Shown: positions 37,168-49,562 of the stretch, piece by piece
Numbering within the stretch: position 1 is the stretch's first letter
Layout: each line of letters opens with the position of its first letter
Source: Monocercomonoides exilis
Taxonomy: Eukaryota > Preaxostyla > Oxymonadida > Polymastigidae
Assembly: GCA_001643675.2 (NCBI GenBank)
Contig: LSRY02000067.1
Coordinates: 64,501-128,500 of the forward strand
Reading direction: 5' to 3'
DNA: 64,000 nucleotides
Position numbers and translations under genes: made by a program
The notes under the pieces: model-generated
Told to the model about the DNA's origin: nothing
The model's database searches: none
Seen by the model: only the letters and a program-made list of their open reading frames with translations

Positions 37168-39454
37168 ATGTTTTGCGTTATTTATTTGAAAAGTTCATAT
37201 CAACTGTTAAATCGAGGTCCAATGCAAGACATCTTGGAAGAAGAGAAATCACATTATCAAAATAAAAATGCTAATCTCGATCGGTCAGGTTTTCTTTAGC
37301 TATTTTTCTTCATCATATTACTATTTTTTCTCAGCTTCTGAGATAAAAAGTGAAAAAGAAAATTTGACTAAAAAAATAGAATCACTCGATAATGCCTTGG
37401 CACAGATTTCATTGCAAAAAGAAGTTAATCGTTTTCAAATTGAATGCATTGAGACAATTTTCCATCTTCAAGACGATATTGAAATCAATCGATCACTCAA
37501 TATCATGTCAACGAAAGGTAGACAGTTCGGAGAATAGTGTGTTTTATTTTTTTTTATTCAGCTTTCTATAAAATTGATTTTCCCCCATTTTTGTTTAAAA
37601 ATTTCTTTTTCATCTTTTATCATCTTTTCCAACATTCTACATTTTTTTTCCTTAAATGTGAATGACTTTTTTCATAAGTCTTTCATCAATTTTGTGGTTT
37701 TTGAAGAACCATCACAAGCTGCGGATTGAACAAAAAGTCGCTTTTCTTTCATCGTTTTGCGGAAATGCGCTTTCTGCGCCTGAAAAGGAAACTTCTTGGG
37801 ACACATATGTTTGAAGGAGAAACAGATTTAATTAGAAAAGGAAAAGAAAAAATATTAAAAAAAAAAATAGAGAAAAAGAAAGTAATTTTTTCATATTCAT
37901 TTTTTGCTTGATATTTATTTGTTTGACAGAAATTTTCTTTTATTTGCTTAAAAAATAAAAATTTCTTATTTTGATTATTTTCTTTGAAATTTTTCATGTT
38001 ATGCACATATTCCATTCATCTCTGCGTATTTTACTCTGTTTCCATATTTATCATTAATAAAAATCAGACTCAATCACAATTTTGTGTGCTTCTCGTGAAA
38101 ATGCTGGAGCAAAGCAAAGAAAACGAAGAAATATCCACACTCATTCTTGCCATTGCTGCTTATTTCTGCCAATTTCATGGTTTTTTATTTATTTCAAATT
38201 TATTAACATATTTATTAATTGTTTATTTCTTTTTATTTTCTTTGCATATTTCTTGATAAAATTTTGTTAACTTGAACACTATTTGTGCTTTATTTTCATT
38301 TTTCTTCTTTTTCTTTTTCTTTTTCTTTATTCTTTTTTCCTTTGACAATCAGATTCATTCACAACATGTTTTGAGAATGAAACAAATTTGATTGCAATTT
38401 GCCAATCTTTCGTTGAAAGTGTTTCATCATCATCATCTTCCTCCTCTTCTTCTTCCTCTTCTTCTTCCTCTCCTCTTCAAATGTTATCATCAGCTTCGTT
38501 TGTCTCTCTGCAGTATTACTCGCTTTTGTGCTTGACAATATTTTCTGCGTCTGGTTTGTTTCTTTTCGCATCGGAAAATCTTTCGAAAAATAAAAAAAAA
38601 TAAAATAAAAAATTATTTTTTTTTAATGTTTTTATTTGATTCTTTTTCAACAAATATTCTATTTTTATTCGTTTTCTTCTTCTTCTTCTTCTTCTTCTTT
38701 GGGTTTTTTTTTTATTAATTTATTTTATTTGTTATTTTTTTGAAATTTATTTTATTTTATTTTTTTATTTTTTATGATTTCATTGATCAATCAACTTTCT
38801 GTCTATTTTATTTTTGCAGCGTCTGTCAGAGAAGTTCTCTCCACTCCAGCGCTTTTGTCGAGTCTCTGCTTCATTTTGCTTCCCGATCCATCAACAATGT
38901 ATGAACAATTCAAAATTACTATGAATAAAAAAATTCGATATTTATTTATATTTTATTTTTATTTTATTTTTATTTTATTTTTATTTTATTTATTTGCTAT
39001 CTTGTAATTTGAAATATTCGTTATGAAATAAAATATTTTATTTATTTGTTGTTAATAATTATTTAATTAAACCAAATCGATTTATTTATTTATTTATTTG
39101 AAATATATTTCTTCCTCTCTTTATAATTTATTCTCTCTCTCTCTCTCTGTCTCTCTCAATCTCTCAATCTCTATCTCTATCTATTTATTTATTCCCTCAT
39201 CTCCCAAACAACAACCCAGCCCTCCTTCTCTTCTTTCCCATCAGCCAAATGTATTCATCGATGCCAAATTGCGTGCCTCAGAAGCGCTTTGGATGCTCTC
39301 CACAACACAAAAGACGAAAGAGGCCGTAAAAAATATTCCGATTTTCAGTCATCTTCTTGCAGTTTGCTCGGCAGCAGCGCAATTTCTGGAGAGAAGAGGG
39401 AGTTCGATGAATGCAGCATTACAGAATCAAAATGCTCATTCTATTTCTTCTTCT

Positions 39455-39489
<35 letters not shown>

Positions 39490-40843
39490 ATTTTTTGAGG
39501 TTAATGCAGAAGATGAAAGAACAAAGGAAAAAAGCAGAGAATTGCTAAATAACATTTTGGTGACTTTTGGATATTTGACAAGAGACGGTTTGTCTGAGAA
39601 AGAAACAACATTTTGAATGAATAAATACGTTTTCATTACATCTTTTTTAAACTATTGTTAAAATTGTTTTTTTAAAAGTTATTTTGATTGGATTATTTTT
39701 TATTTGAATGTTTTTCTTTTCTTTTTTAATTTTTCTTTTTCATTTTTGATTTCTCATTTTCTTCTTCTTCTTCTTCTTCTATTTCTTTTGTTATTCTCTT
39801 TCGAATTATTCACATTTTATTCTGAAATTTTAAATTAAAAATGTATGTTTTATTTTTCTATCTTATTCAGATGAAAACAAAGAGATTATGAGAAACACAT
39901 CTGGCTTGCAGATAATCACAACCATTTTGCAATATTTTATTCCGAAACTGCCTTCAACATCTTCTTCTTCCTCTTCTTCTTCTTCTCCTTCCCCTTCTCC
40001 TTCTTCGTCTTTTGCATTTCTTCATCCAAGTGAAAAGGAGATCGCAATGAATTTGCTGAGGATTATTTGGAATTGCGCTTCAAACGGTATTTTTATCGAT
40101 TGCTTTGTTGTTTTCTCTCTCTCTCTCTCTTTTTTTTTTCATTTATTCATTTTTTCTAAACTGTTTCAACAATATATCTTCTTTTTATTTTTTTTCCAAA
40201 ACTCATCTTTGTTTATTTATTTATTCATCATAAAAATTCTTTTTTTTTCAAATTTTTATTTCTTCTTCCTCCTCCTCCTCTTCAATGTTTGCACACAAAA
40301 TCAGCCCAAAACAAAGTAACCATTCGAGAATTAGGCTGCTTAAGTGGCTTAGCTCGCCTGTTAACAATGCTAACCTCAGATATTTCTTCTTCTTTCTCCT
40401 CTTCTGATCCATTTTCGGTCATGTCAAACAAACGCCAATTGAATGAAATGAGGGAGAAAAGAGGAAATAACTTTGCCGGCGGAGAAATGGGAGATAATTT
40501 TTATGATGGGCGCGGAGGAGAGGAGAAGCAAGAAGAAAGCGAAACAGACGAAATACTTGCGATTTTGACAGGAGCTATTTGGAATTGTGCGGTTGATGGT
40601 TTGTGAATGAGAAATTATGAATACTTTCTTTGTTTTAGTGAGTATTAATGAAAAAAAGAGTAAAGTATAATGAGGGTTAAGAGATGGTTTATCATCGAAA
40701 AAGAAAGAGAGAAGTCATTTTTATGAACTTATTTTAAAAAAGTTTTAAATGTTTTAAAAAATTACTGATCAAATTTTCATTATTTCATTTTGTTTCATCT
40801 TTATATATTAAAAAAATATGTAATATCTCTCTCTCTCTCTCTC

Positions 40844-40874
<31 letters not shown>

Positions 40875-40909
40875 CTCTTTCTCTCTCTTTCTCTCTCTTT
40901 CTCTCTCTT

Positions 40910-40962
<53 letters not shown>

Positions 40963-43900
40963 CTGGTTTATTATTCAATCAACCAAAATAGATTTGTCAA
41001 AAGTTGCACTGAATGAATTGGGAGCTGCTGAACCTTTAGTTAAATTGCTTGTTTGCTATTTTTGCTTTTATTATTCACAAATAAATAACTAAATTTTCTT
41101 TTGCAATGTTTTTCGAATCATATTCGTTTTTATTTTCTGATTTCAATCATTTATTTCCATTCAACAAACAATTTTTTTATTTGTTATTTCATCTGTTCCA
41201 ACACACCTAATTAAGCATTCTTCAAATGAGCATATTTTGGAAAACGTGACAGGAACATTATGGAATATATCAGCTGTTGGTTTGCTTCAATATAAATGTT
41301 ATGGCTGAAGGATATTTATTGTATTTTTTTAATTATATTTTCCTTTTTTATTATTTTCTTCACATTATAAAAATTATTTGCACATCATTGTTGAAAATTC
41401 ATAACTCTTCTATTTATTTATGTGTCAATAATTTTTTATTTTTTCCTTTAATTTTTCTTTATTTTATTTTCTTTATTTATTCCATTTTCGTGCCAATATT
41501 CTTGCTTGTTTTTTATTAATCAGCGGATGTTCGTGTTTCTCTCCGCAAACTCGATGGTTTTCGTCTTCTTCTTTCCATTTTGGATTTCGAAGCAGATTTC
41601 ATTTCACCCTTTTCTCTTCCGCCTTCTTCGCTTTCTTCCATTGCTGCTTATCAAATGCAGCAAAACAAACAATTTTCTTCTTCTTCTTCTATTTCCTCTT
41701 CTTCTTCCTCTTCTTCTATTTCTTCTTCTTCTTCTTCTTCTTTCCTCTCCACCCCCACACGCAACCAGATAGCTACCACTTCTGGCAATGTTACTGCAAA
41801 TTCAATGAAAAACAAGAAAAACGAAGAAGAAATGAACGAAAGGGAGAGTAAAATGGAAGAGGAAAACGCAGAAGCATCGGGGAAACGGGGAAAAAGAAGC
41901 AAAAATGAAGAAGACTTACTTAGAAAATGGACAATTGCGAATAATATTCTGGGCGTTTTGAGGAATTGCATTGTGAATGGTATATATGAAAATCTGTTTC
42001 AATTATTTTTTGAGTAAAAAAAAGATAAACAAGCATTGTGATTTAAGTTATTTATGAGGAAAAAATAAAAATAGCATTGTTTGTTTGTGAGGAAAATGAA
42101 ATATAAGTCGTTTTATTTTTTATTTTTCAAATTATTTATTTTGGAATTTAAATGTTTTGTAACTTTAATATTTTTTCTTTCTAAATTTTATCTTCTCTTC
42201 TCTTCTCTAATCACAGACCAAAACAAAGTGGCCTTCAATGAATTGAATGGATTTGAAAGGGTTGCTTTTCTGCTTCATCCTCAATCCACTTTTGACTCAC
42301 TCGAAAAAGTGCTTTCGGTTATCTGGATTGGCACATTGAATGGTTTGTTTGAGAAGATTAAATTGAATGTTATGTTTTTTGGATTGAAAGGATAAGAAAT
42401 ATTTAAAGAAAGAAATTTTTAATAAATTTGAAGAAAAATATTTTTGAAGTTGCATTGTTTAAATTGGTTTTTTAATCACTGTTTTTTTTATAATATTTCA
42501 TCATTATTTTTTTTTTAAAAAATCAAATGATTGCTTATTATTTTCTTTCTCTTTCTTTTTATTTTATTTAATTTTCTTTTCTTTCTCAGTCGACAATCGG
42601 AATTTATTACCAACATCGCCAATACTTTCCCGACTTCTAATTCTTTTAGATTCTGTTTTGTTCACTTCATTACAATCATCATCTTCTTCTCCTTCTTCCT
42701 CTTCTTCTTCTTCTTCCTCTTCTTCCAATCCAATTCAATCTCTTGACACGCAAACTGTTTTGTCATTCTCAGAGAAAATTTTGGGCTCACTCAGAAATTA
42801 TTCCTCTGTTGGTATGTCTATTGCGTATTTTTGATGAATTTGATGGGAGAATAAAAAATAAATTGAAATTAGAAAATATTAATTTTTGTATCAATTTTTA
42901 TCTTTTTGTTTATTTTATTCGAAATTTTTGTTTTAAATCGTCTTTTTTTTAAACAAAAAAAATTATTTTTCTTTTTTTTTAATCCTTTTTTATTTTCTTT
43001 TCTATTTTCCATTTATCATTTGACTTCAACCAGCTTCAAACAAAATCACCATTTTAGAGCATTCTGGGATGGAATTACTCACAAAAATCATCAGCATTCC
43101 TTTTGAAGCAAAAAGTGAATTAACTTCTTCTTCTTCCTCTTCCTCTTCCTCTTCCTCTTCTTCATTTTCTCATCCAATCAATCAAACAATTGTGGAATAT
43201 GCCTCTGCCACTATTTGGAATCTCGCTCGAAATGGTATGCGAAGAAATATTATTTTTCAAAGATAAAAAAATTGATTTTAATTTTATATTTTATATTATT
43301 ATTATTTTTGCATTAACCTTCGAATGTTATGTCCTTTGTCATTCTTTTTTTATTTTATTTAAAAATATTTTTTTTTTTTGAAATTTTTTTAAAACTCTTT
43401 TAATTTCTTTTCATATTATTTATTTATTTATTTATTTAATATCCTAATATTTTTTCCCCTCCTTTCCTCAGAGCAAGCCAAAGACCACGCCCGGCGCATA
43501 GGCACAATCGATGCTCTTTTGCAGCTTTTGAAAGAATCTCTTAGTCAACTGTCTTCTTCTAATGATAACACAACTTCTTCTTCCTCCTCCTCTTCGTCTT
43601 CTTCTTCTCTGTTTCCATTGAATGATTCGTCGTTAGAAGTCATTTTGGGAGCATTGCTTAGCTTGAGTGTTAATGGTGTGATTAAATACACTTTTAACAG
43701 ATGGAATGGGTAAAAAAAAAATTTTTTTGTCTTATTTTATTCTTTCATTTGGAATGAAACTTATCAATCATTTTTTTTTAACTTCTTTTTTTATAAATGA
43801 AAAAATTATTTCTTTTTCTTCTTCTTCACATTTCTTTTCTTTTTTTTTTCTTCTTCTTTTCCCAAATTTTCATCTGAATTTTCAGCAACCAACAAACAAT

Positions 43901-45142
43901 ACATGCTCACACACAACGGACTCAACATTGTCTCTTCGTATTTGGTTACTCATTCTCCTTCTTTCCTTCCTTCTTCTCAAGTCCCATTTCCTTCTTCTTC
44001 TTCTTCTTCTTCCTCCTCCTCATCATCATCATCTTCTTCTTCTTCTTCTTCTTCTTCTCAAAATCAATGGACTTGTTCATTTCCTTCTCAAACTGCTCCA
44101 TTTGTGCTCGAAAATGCTTTGGCCACTCTCAAAAACTGCGCTGCTAACAGTTTGCTTTGCTTTGCTTTGCTTTTCTAATCTTTTTGTTTATTTTCAATCA
44201 TTTTTTTTCTTTTTGAATTAAATTTGTTATTTTTTTTTCATTTTTTTTTCCAATTGTTTTTTTTCCAACCATTTTATCCTTCTTTTCAAATTAATACTCA
44301 TTCTAATCAAACATTTCCATTTATTTCATCTATTTTTTTATTTACATCATGTTTTCGTCCTTTTTAAAACCTTTGATTTAATTTCATCTGTTTCCTCTTT
44401 TTTCTTCAATTTCCTCTCTTTTTCCTCTTTTTCCTCTCTCAACAATCAGAAACCAATGCCCAGTCTCTCTGTTCTTCTGCTCTTCTTCGTCTCATTCGCC
44501 CTCTTTTGCGTTCCTGCTGTCCGCCTTCGATCGTCTCAGAAGCGCTTTTCTTGCTCAGAAACATTGCTTTGCTCGATACGAATAAGCCGGTGCTGAGTAT
44601 GTGATAAAGAAAGAGAGAAAGAGAAGAGAAGAGAAGAACAGAGAAGAAAAAGGAAAGGTGAATGAGAAGTTCCAAAAAAAATCACTAATTGTTTTTCATT
44701 TTTAATATTCTATTTGTTTAATAACAAATGCTAAAATTCAAAAATATTTATTTATTTTCAAAAAAATTTTTTTTCTTTTCTTTTGTTTTTATTTTTTATT
44801 TATTTATTTATTTATTTTAAATTTTATTTAATTATTCGAATAGTACAAGAGCAATTCCTTCAGCCTCTTCTTTCTCTTTCTCTCACTGCCCTTTCGCCTG
44901 CTGTTGCCAAAGTCGCCAATGACATCGTCACTTCACTCACAACAAACGGTATGATATGAAATAATATTTATTTATTTATTTATTTACAAAATTTTATCAA
45001 ATATTTTAATATTTATTTATTTATTAATAATCAATATGTATTTATTATCATTATTTGTATTTTTTACTTCTTTTTCATATTTTCAGATGAATGCAGACAA
45101 CTTGTTCAACAATATGCGCCTCAACTTCTTCCTTCTTCGTGA
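37168..45142 (+). CDS. Armadillo-repeat protein, about 20 exons
   Basis: Firm exons (17, phases all consistent, 1057 residues): 38068-38179, 38353-38553, 38820-38898, 39220-39587, 39871-40086, 40305-40598, 40992-41050, 41216-41279, 41524-41979, 42217-42342, 42590-42811, 43034-43234, 43472-43675, 43886-44149, 44450-44596, 44844-44948, 45087-45142 (TGA). Tentative N-terminal exons are 37168-37288, 37335-37517 and 37738-37808, which fit by phase and encode a coiled coil (EIKSEKENLTKKIESLDNAL). Each repeat follows the ARM pattern: (D/A)xNK...ELxG...LLxLL...ILGxLWNxxxN, for example LSKVALNELGAAEPLVKLL, VTGTLWNISAV and ASATIWNLARN. Introns are 138-393 nt, GT-AG and T-rich. Long poly-Ser runs sit inside eight repeats. 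The likely role is a protein-interaction scaffold; axonemal and catenin-like families share this fold, but no specific orthologue is claimed. Confidence 0.8.
40828..40953. repeat. CT-rich microsatellite in an intron
   Basis: About 125 bp of (CT)n with regular TTTCTC interruptions, inside the 393-nt intron 40599-40991, the longest intron of the armadillo gene. It extends the polypyrimidine tract before the acceptor. Confidence 0.9.
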
Positions 45143-46352
45143 AGATTTTAAGTCAACTTTTTGGAAATGATAGCAAGAAAGAGAGAAACCGATGTATTTT
45201 ATGTTGATAGGATATTTATATTTTGATAGTCATTTTTCATTTTTCATTTTTTCAAAAAGTGTTCATGTTTAGAATAGAAATTGTATCAAAAAAAAAATTA
45301 TGTTTTTATCCATTTGAAATTGATATAAAGAAAAAGAATTGAATTTAATTTTTAAATTGAAAAAGATCATTTTATAGCAGAAATAACCTTGAACAATATG
45401 TTTGTAATTTTTATTAACATTATTGAATGAATGAAAGAGTACAAAATTCACATTGAAAGCTCAATAGCAACAAGTTTAACATGAACAAATTTAAAATTAT
45501 ATGAGAAATGCGAAATACAAAAAAAAATAAATTGGATTTATCTTTTCATCAAAATATAAAATGGCAACTTGAAAGAATCGATGTGAAAATAATTTATTTT
45601 TTATTTCTTCGAACAAAAAAATAAAACGAAAGATCAAAAAATTAAAAAATAAAAAAAGAAATTAGGCTATAAAGAAACAAAATGCGAAGAACGGACAATA
45701 TAAATGATATCATAATAATAAGAACAGATTTCCTTTCTTTTTCTTTCTTTTTCTTTTTCTTTCAGAATTTTGTATTTCATATTCTATCAAAATAAACAAA
45801 TAAAAAGTTTAAAAAATTAAAAATAAAAACATTAATAAAAAAAATGAGAAGTGAGAGAACAAGAAAAGAATTTGCAGTAAACAAAAGATAGCATTCCCGT
45901 GTTTCTATTCACATCAAATTGAACAGATAATTCACAGACATCAACAGCACTCAACATCTTTTATTTATACTTTTATTCTTTTATTTTATTCTTTTATTTT
46001 TTCCTTTCAGTTCTGAGTGAAATTTTCTCATCTGATTGATAGAAAGATATTAAAGAGAAAATAATAACATGAAATAAAATAGGTTAGTTAGATAAATGAA
46101 TTATGGAAATAAAAAAGAAGAGAGAGAAAATATGATTAAAATCAATTGAAATACCAAAAAAAGTTCAAAATATTCAAATAAATATCAAATATAATTATCT
46201 TTTTTTCATTTACCTCAAATATATTATTTCTTTCTTTCTCCTTTCATTCTTTATATTTTTATTATTATTTCTTATCATTTCCATTCATTTTTCCACAACA
46301 AAACATACCACAAACCTCAACATTTTATTTCAATTTTTTTTTTATTTTTTTT
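45143..46352. other. Convergent intergenic region
   Basis: About 1.2 kb of AT-rich DNA between two genes that converge on it. It holds T-rich and A-rich stretches and no ORF of substance. No structured element recognised. Confidence 0.6.
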
Positions 46353-49300
46353 TTACTTTGCATCTCCATCTGCCCTTCTAAACAGCCCCAAAACCTCTTC
46401 ACTCAGCAAAAATCCGCAGTTCGCACACACAAACGCATCGCAATCAGCAAACAATTTTTCTTCCTCCGGTGAAGGAAACAGCGACAGCACCAGATGAAAC
46501 ACAAACTGAATCTCCATCTTCAGGTTCTTCACAGCCTGCGCTGGGTTGTTTGTATCCATCCGAATCAGCGTCGGAGCAAATATCAACGCTAAATTCGATG
46601 CATTCATCCTGTTTGCATCAACATTCGACGGATGCGCTACCACCCTCAGCAACCTGCACAAGTACTTCAAAAGCGCTCTGTTTGTGGGCGGCACGGCGCT
46701 CTCCACAAACGCGACGCATTTCTCCGGCGACTCCGCTGCCACTGCCAACGCTGCATCATACAGAGTGAACGGGATAAGCGGATCTGTCAGCCGCTTCAGC
46801 CACGTCTTCAGCAGCACCGCAAACAAGTGCGGGTTTTGCGACGACAGCGTGTATTCTCCCTTGTTCAGATGCCTCACACTTGCCTCTGTCTCATCGATTG
46901 TTATGCACTTTCGAAAAACTCCCTCACAGCGCAGTCCTCCAACAGCCATCAGCTTCACAGAGAGGTAGAGACACACCACAGGGACGGGGATGTCGCTTTC
47001 GCTGTGCACAGAAAGAGAAGAGAGGAAGGAGGTTTTCTCTTCAGATGAGAGAAGACGGATGGTTGAGTTGGATGAGGAAGAAGAAAGAGAAGTGGAAGAG
47101 TAAATGAAGTGTTGTGACTGCTGCCTCAGCAGCATCTCGTTCAGCGAGCACGAAAACACTCTCTTTGTCGACGTGATGTTCGCCAGCTCGTTCATCTGCT
47201 CCTCACTCACTTTCTCCCTCCCCCTCCCCTTCCCTTCACCCCCAAACAGCGTCGTGTTCTGCAGGCGATTCAGCGCATACTGTGCCAGCACACTCACTTT
47301 TGACAGATGGCTTCCCAATTCTTCCTCTCTTCCTTCTTCAAACTGCCTCTTATCTCCTCCTCTTCCTCCTCCTCTTCCTTCATCTTTCTCTTCTCCCTCT
47401 CTCTTCTCCTCCTTGTTTCCCTCACTCAGCCCTCCTCCTTCCTCCATAGCGCTGTCCAGATGCGACAGAAGCGTCTTCTCAATGTCCCTCGACGGCGCAA
47501 ACGCATCACAGCACAGCACCAGCAGCTGCCACCCCCTCTCAATCGCCTCCATCTGCTCTCTTTCCTCTTTCCTCCTCTTCTCCATCTTCTTCTCCTTCTC
47601 CTCGCTTTTCTCTACCCCTGCATTCCGCTTCCCCGTCAGCGTCTTCCGCAGTGAGGGAGTTGGGTTTGTCTGCTTGCACAGCTGGAGATAGATCTCGTCC
47701 CTTAATTCGGGTGTGGCTGTTCCCCTTCCGATGATCCGCTGCGCTGCCATCTTCATCGCAAACGTCACAACAGGGGCAGATGAAGATGTGGAAGAAGAAG
47801 ATGAGGAGGAGGAGGAGGAGGAAAATGAAGAAGTGGAAGAGGAAGAGGACAAACCAGAGGAGGAAGAAGAAGAAGAAGAAAAGTTCAAATCGGCTGATGT
47901 CAAACTGGACGATGACGATGACCGCTCCTTCATCTGCTTCATTCCTGTGTAGATGAGAATATCCTCAAAGTTCTTCAGCGCCTCCTTCGCCTGGTTCTTC
48001 TTGAACATCGTTTCCTTCAGCAGCGGCTTCGACAGCGCTTCTCTTTGAAATGCCATCAGCTCATCCAGCGGAATCGCCTTCTTCAGAAACAGAAAACCCG
48101 TCTGGTGCTTCGCAAAATGCTCCTTCGCAAATCCTTCGATTTTGAATGAGTGGATTTCAGCTTTCAGATTTGGAGGAAGAGCACGCAGCGGCGCACCAAT
48201 AGCGCCCCCACCGCTTGCCAGCAATGATGAGGAGGAGGATGATGATAACGACGAGAAGGAAGAAGAGAAAGGGAATGAAAAAGATGAGGAGCCTGCCCCA
48301 CCTCGCGCCAGCTGCCCAGAACCAGCGCCTGTACCAAATCCAGTGCCTGTGCCTGTCCCCATGCCCATCTCTGTGCCTGCCTCAGTGCCAGAACCCATGC
48401 CCAGCCCAGGCACCGGCCCCATGATGTGCACCGAGTGCCGCGAGCGGTGTGTCGGGGGAAGGGAGCTGCAGCCTCCCTGAGCCGTCGCAGCAGACAGAGC
48501 AGAGTGCGAAGCTTGCACAAACGAGTCGTCGGCTGCGCGTATTGGAAGCAGCGAAACTGTGCCGGGCAGACTCGTCTCGTACGATACGGTGTGCTGTGCA
48601 GGCAGCTTGGACAGCGTTATGACAGAAGAGGAAGGATGAGAAGCAGTACTCGTGGTGTTGATGTTCGAAATTTCCCCGCTTGAAGCAGATTTAGACTCAG
48701 AATTTGACTGGGAAATAAAAGTTGGAGTAGCTTTTCCACTGTGAGGAGGTGAATGTTCAGGAACTGGAGAAGATGATTTTGATGGAGGAGCAGATTGAGC
48801 AGGAGTGGTTGGCGTGGGTGTTCTGTTAGGCTGTGCGCTGTTATCCCTTTGATTTGTTGCTGCTCCGTGATTAACTTTTTTTGAAACTTATTTTTATTAT
48901 AATTTTTGAATAGTTAATAGTTTGTTCAATAAAAAAAAATAATCCTAAAAATTGTCAATACCAGTTCCAGTTTCATCTGTTGGAAATTTCCATGTTGATT
49001 TTTGCAACTGCTTGTTAACATAGTATGTTCTCTTACTCTTTTCATCAAATTTAGCTTTAAAGTTTTAATTTTTAGAAATTTCGAAAAAAAAAATAAATTT
49101 TTATAAAAAAAACCTTCCCATCCTGGTGGTAATTTGGGTTTTTCTTCTTCAACAATTTCTTTTTGTGGTGCAGGAAGAATAGCAGCTTTTTCGTTTTTCG
49201 GCTTTTCCCAAGACACTTCTTTTGTTTTCACATGATAATCTTTCACAAAAATGCGGTCATAGCAAAATTACAGAACAAAATAACATTTGAAAAAAGTGAG

Positions 49301-49369
49301 CATACAATATGTACGTTTTGTTTTTGGATCGATAGCCGTTTTCCAACCTGAAGGAAGATCGTTTTCCAT
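46353..49369 (-). CDS. WW-WW-MyTH4-RhoGAP protein (ARHGAP39/Vilse architecture)
   Basis: Four exons on the minus strand: 49369-49306, 49239-49114, 49054-48962 and 48874-46353. The total is 2805 nt, exactly 935 codons with the stop. All introns (66, 59 and 87 nt) are phase 1. WW domain 1 (residues about 4-38) runs LPSGWKTAIDPKTKR across the first junction into YYYHVKTKEVSWEKP. WW domain 2 is LPPGWE joined across the second junction to KSKRTYYVN and STWKFPT. Ser/Pro-rich linkers follow. Residues about 340-640 are MyTH4-like (ELRDEIYLQLCKQTNPTPS, GWQLLVLCCDAFAPSRDIEK). The C-terminus is a RhoGAP domain with the arginine finger in GLRCEGVFRKC and the NLALIFAPTLIR helix. Expected activity: stimulating GTP hydrolysis by Rho/Rac-type GTPases and linking them to Pro-rich partners at the cytoskeleton. 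A Ser-rich and acidic insert interrupts the MyTH4 region. Confidence 0.88.
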
Positions 49370-49562
49370 GCGAACAAAACACAAATATTTAAATAATGGT
49401 GATATCAATTTTGATAATTTCAAATTGGGAGTTAAAAAAAGCTGTTATCAAATTCATCCTTCTTTAGTTAATTTCAAGAGATAGGTCATATGATGAATTT
49501 CAAATTTTGAGAATTATCATTTTTTCTTTTTATTTTTTAAGTTAAAGAAGTCAAATAGTGTC

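Noticed and set aside
40828-40953. Repeat array considered as CRISPR or satellite
   Set aside because: It is a simple CT microsatellite inside an intron, with no spacers or long repeat unit.
47104-47691. 196-codon plus-strand ORF
   Set aside because: Shadow of the RhoGAP gene exon on the minus strand, rich in Ser/Phe/Leu from reversed Lys/Glu codons.
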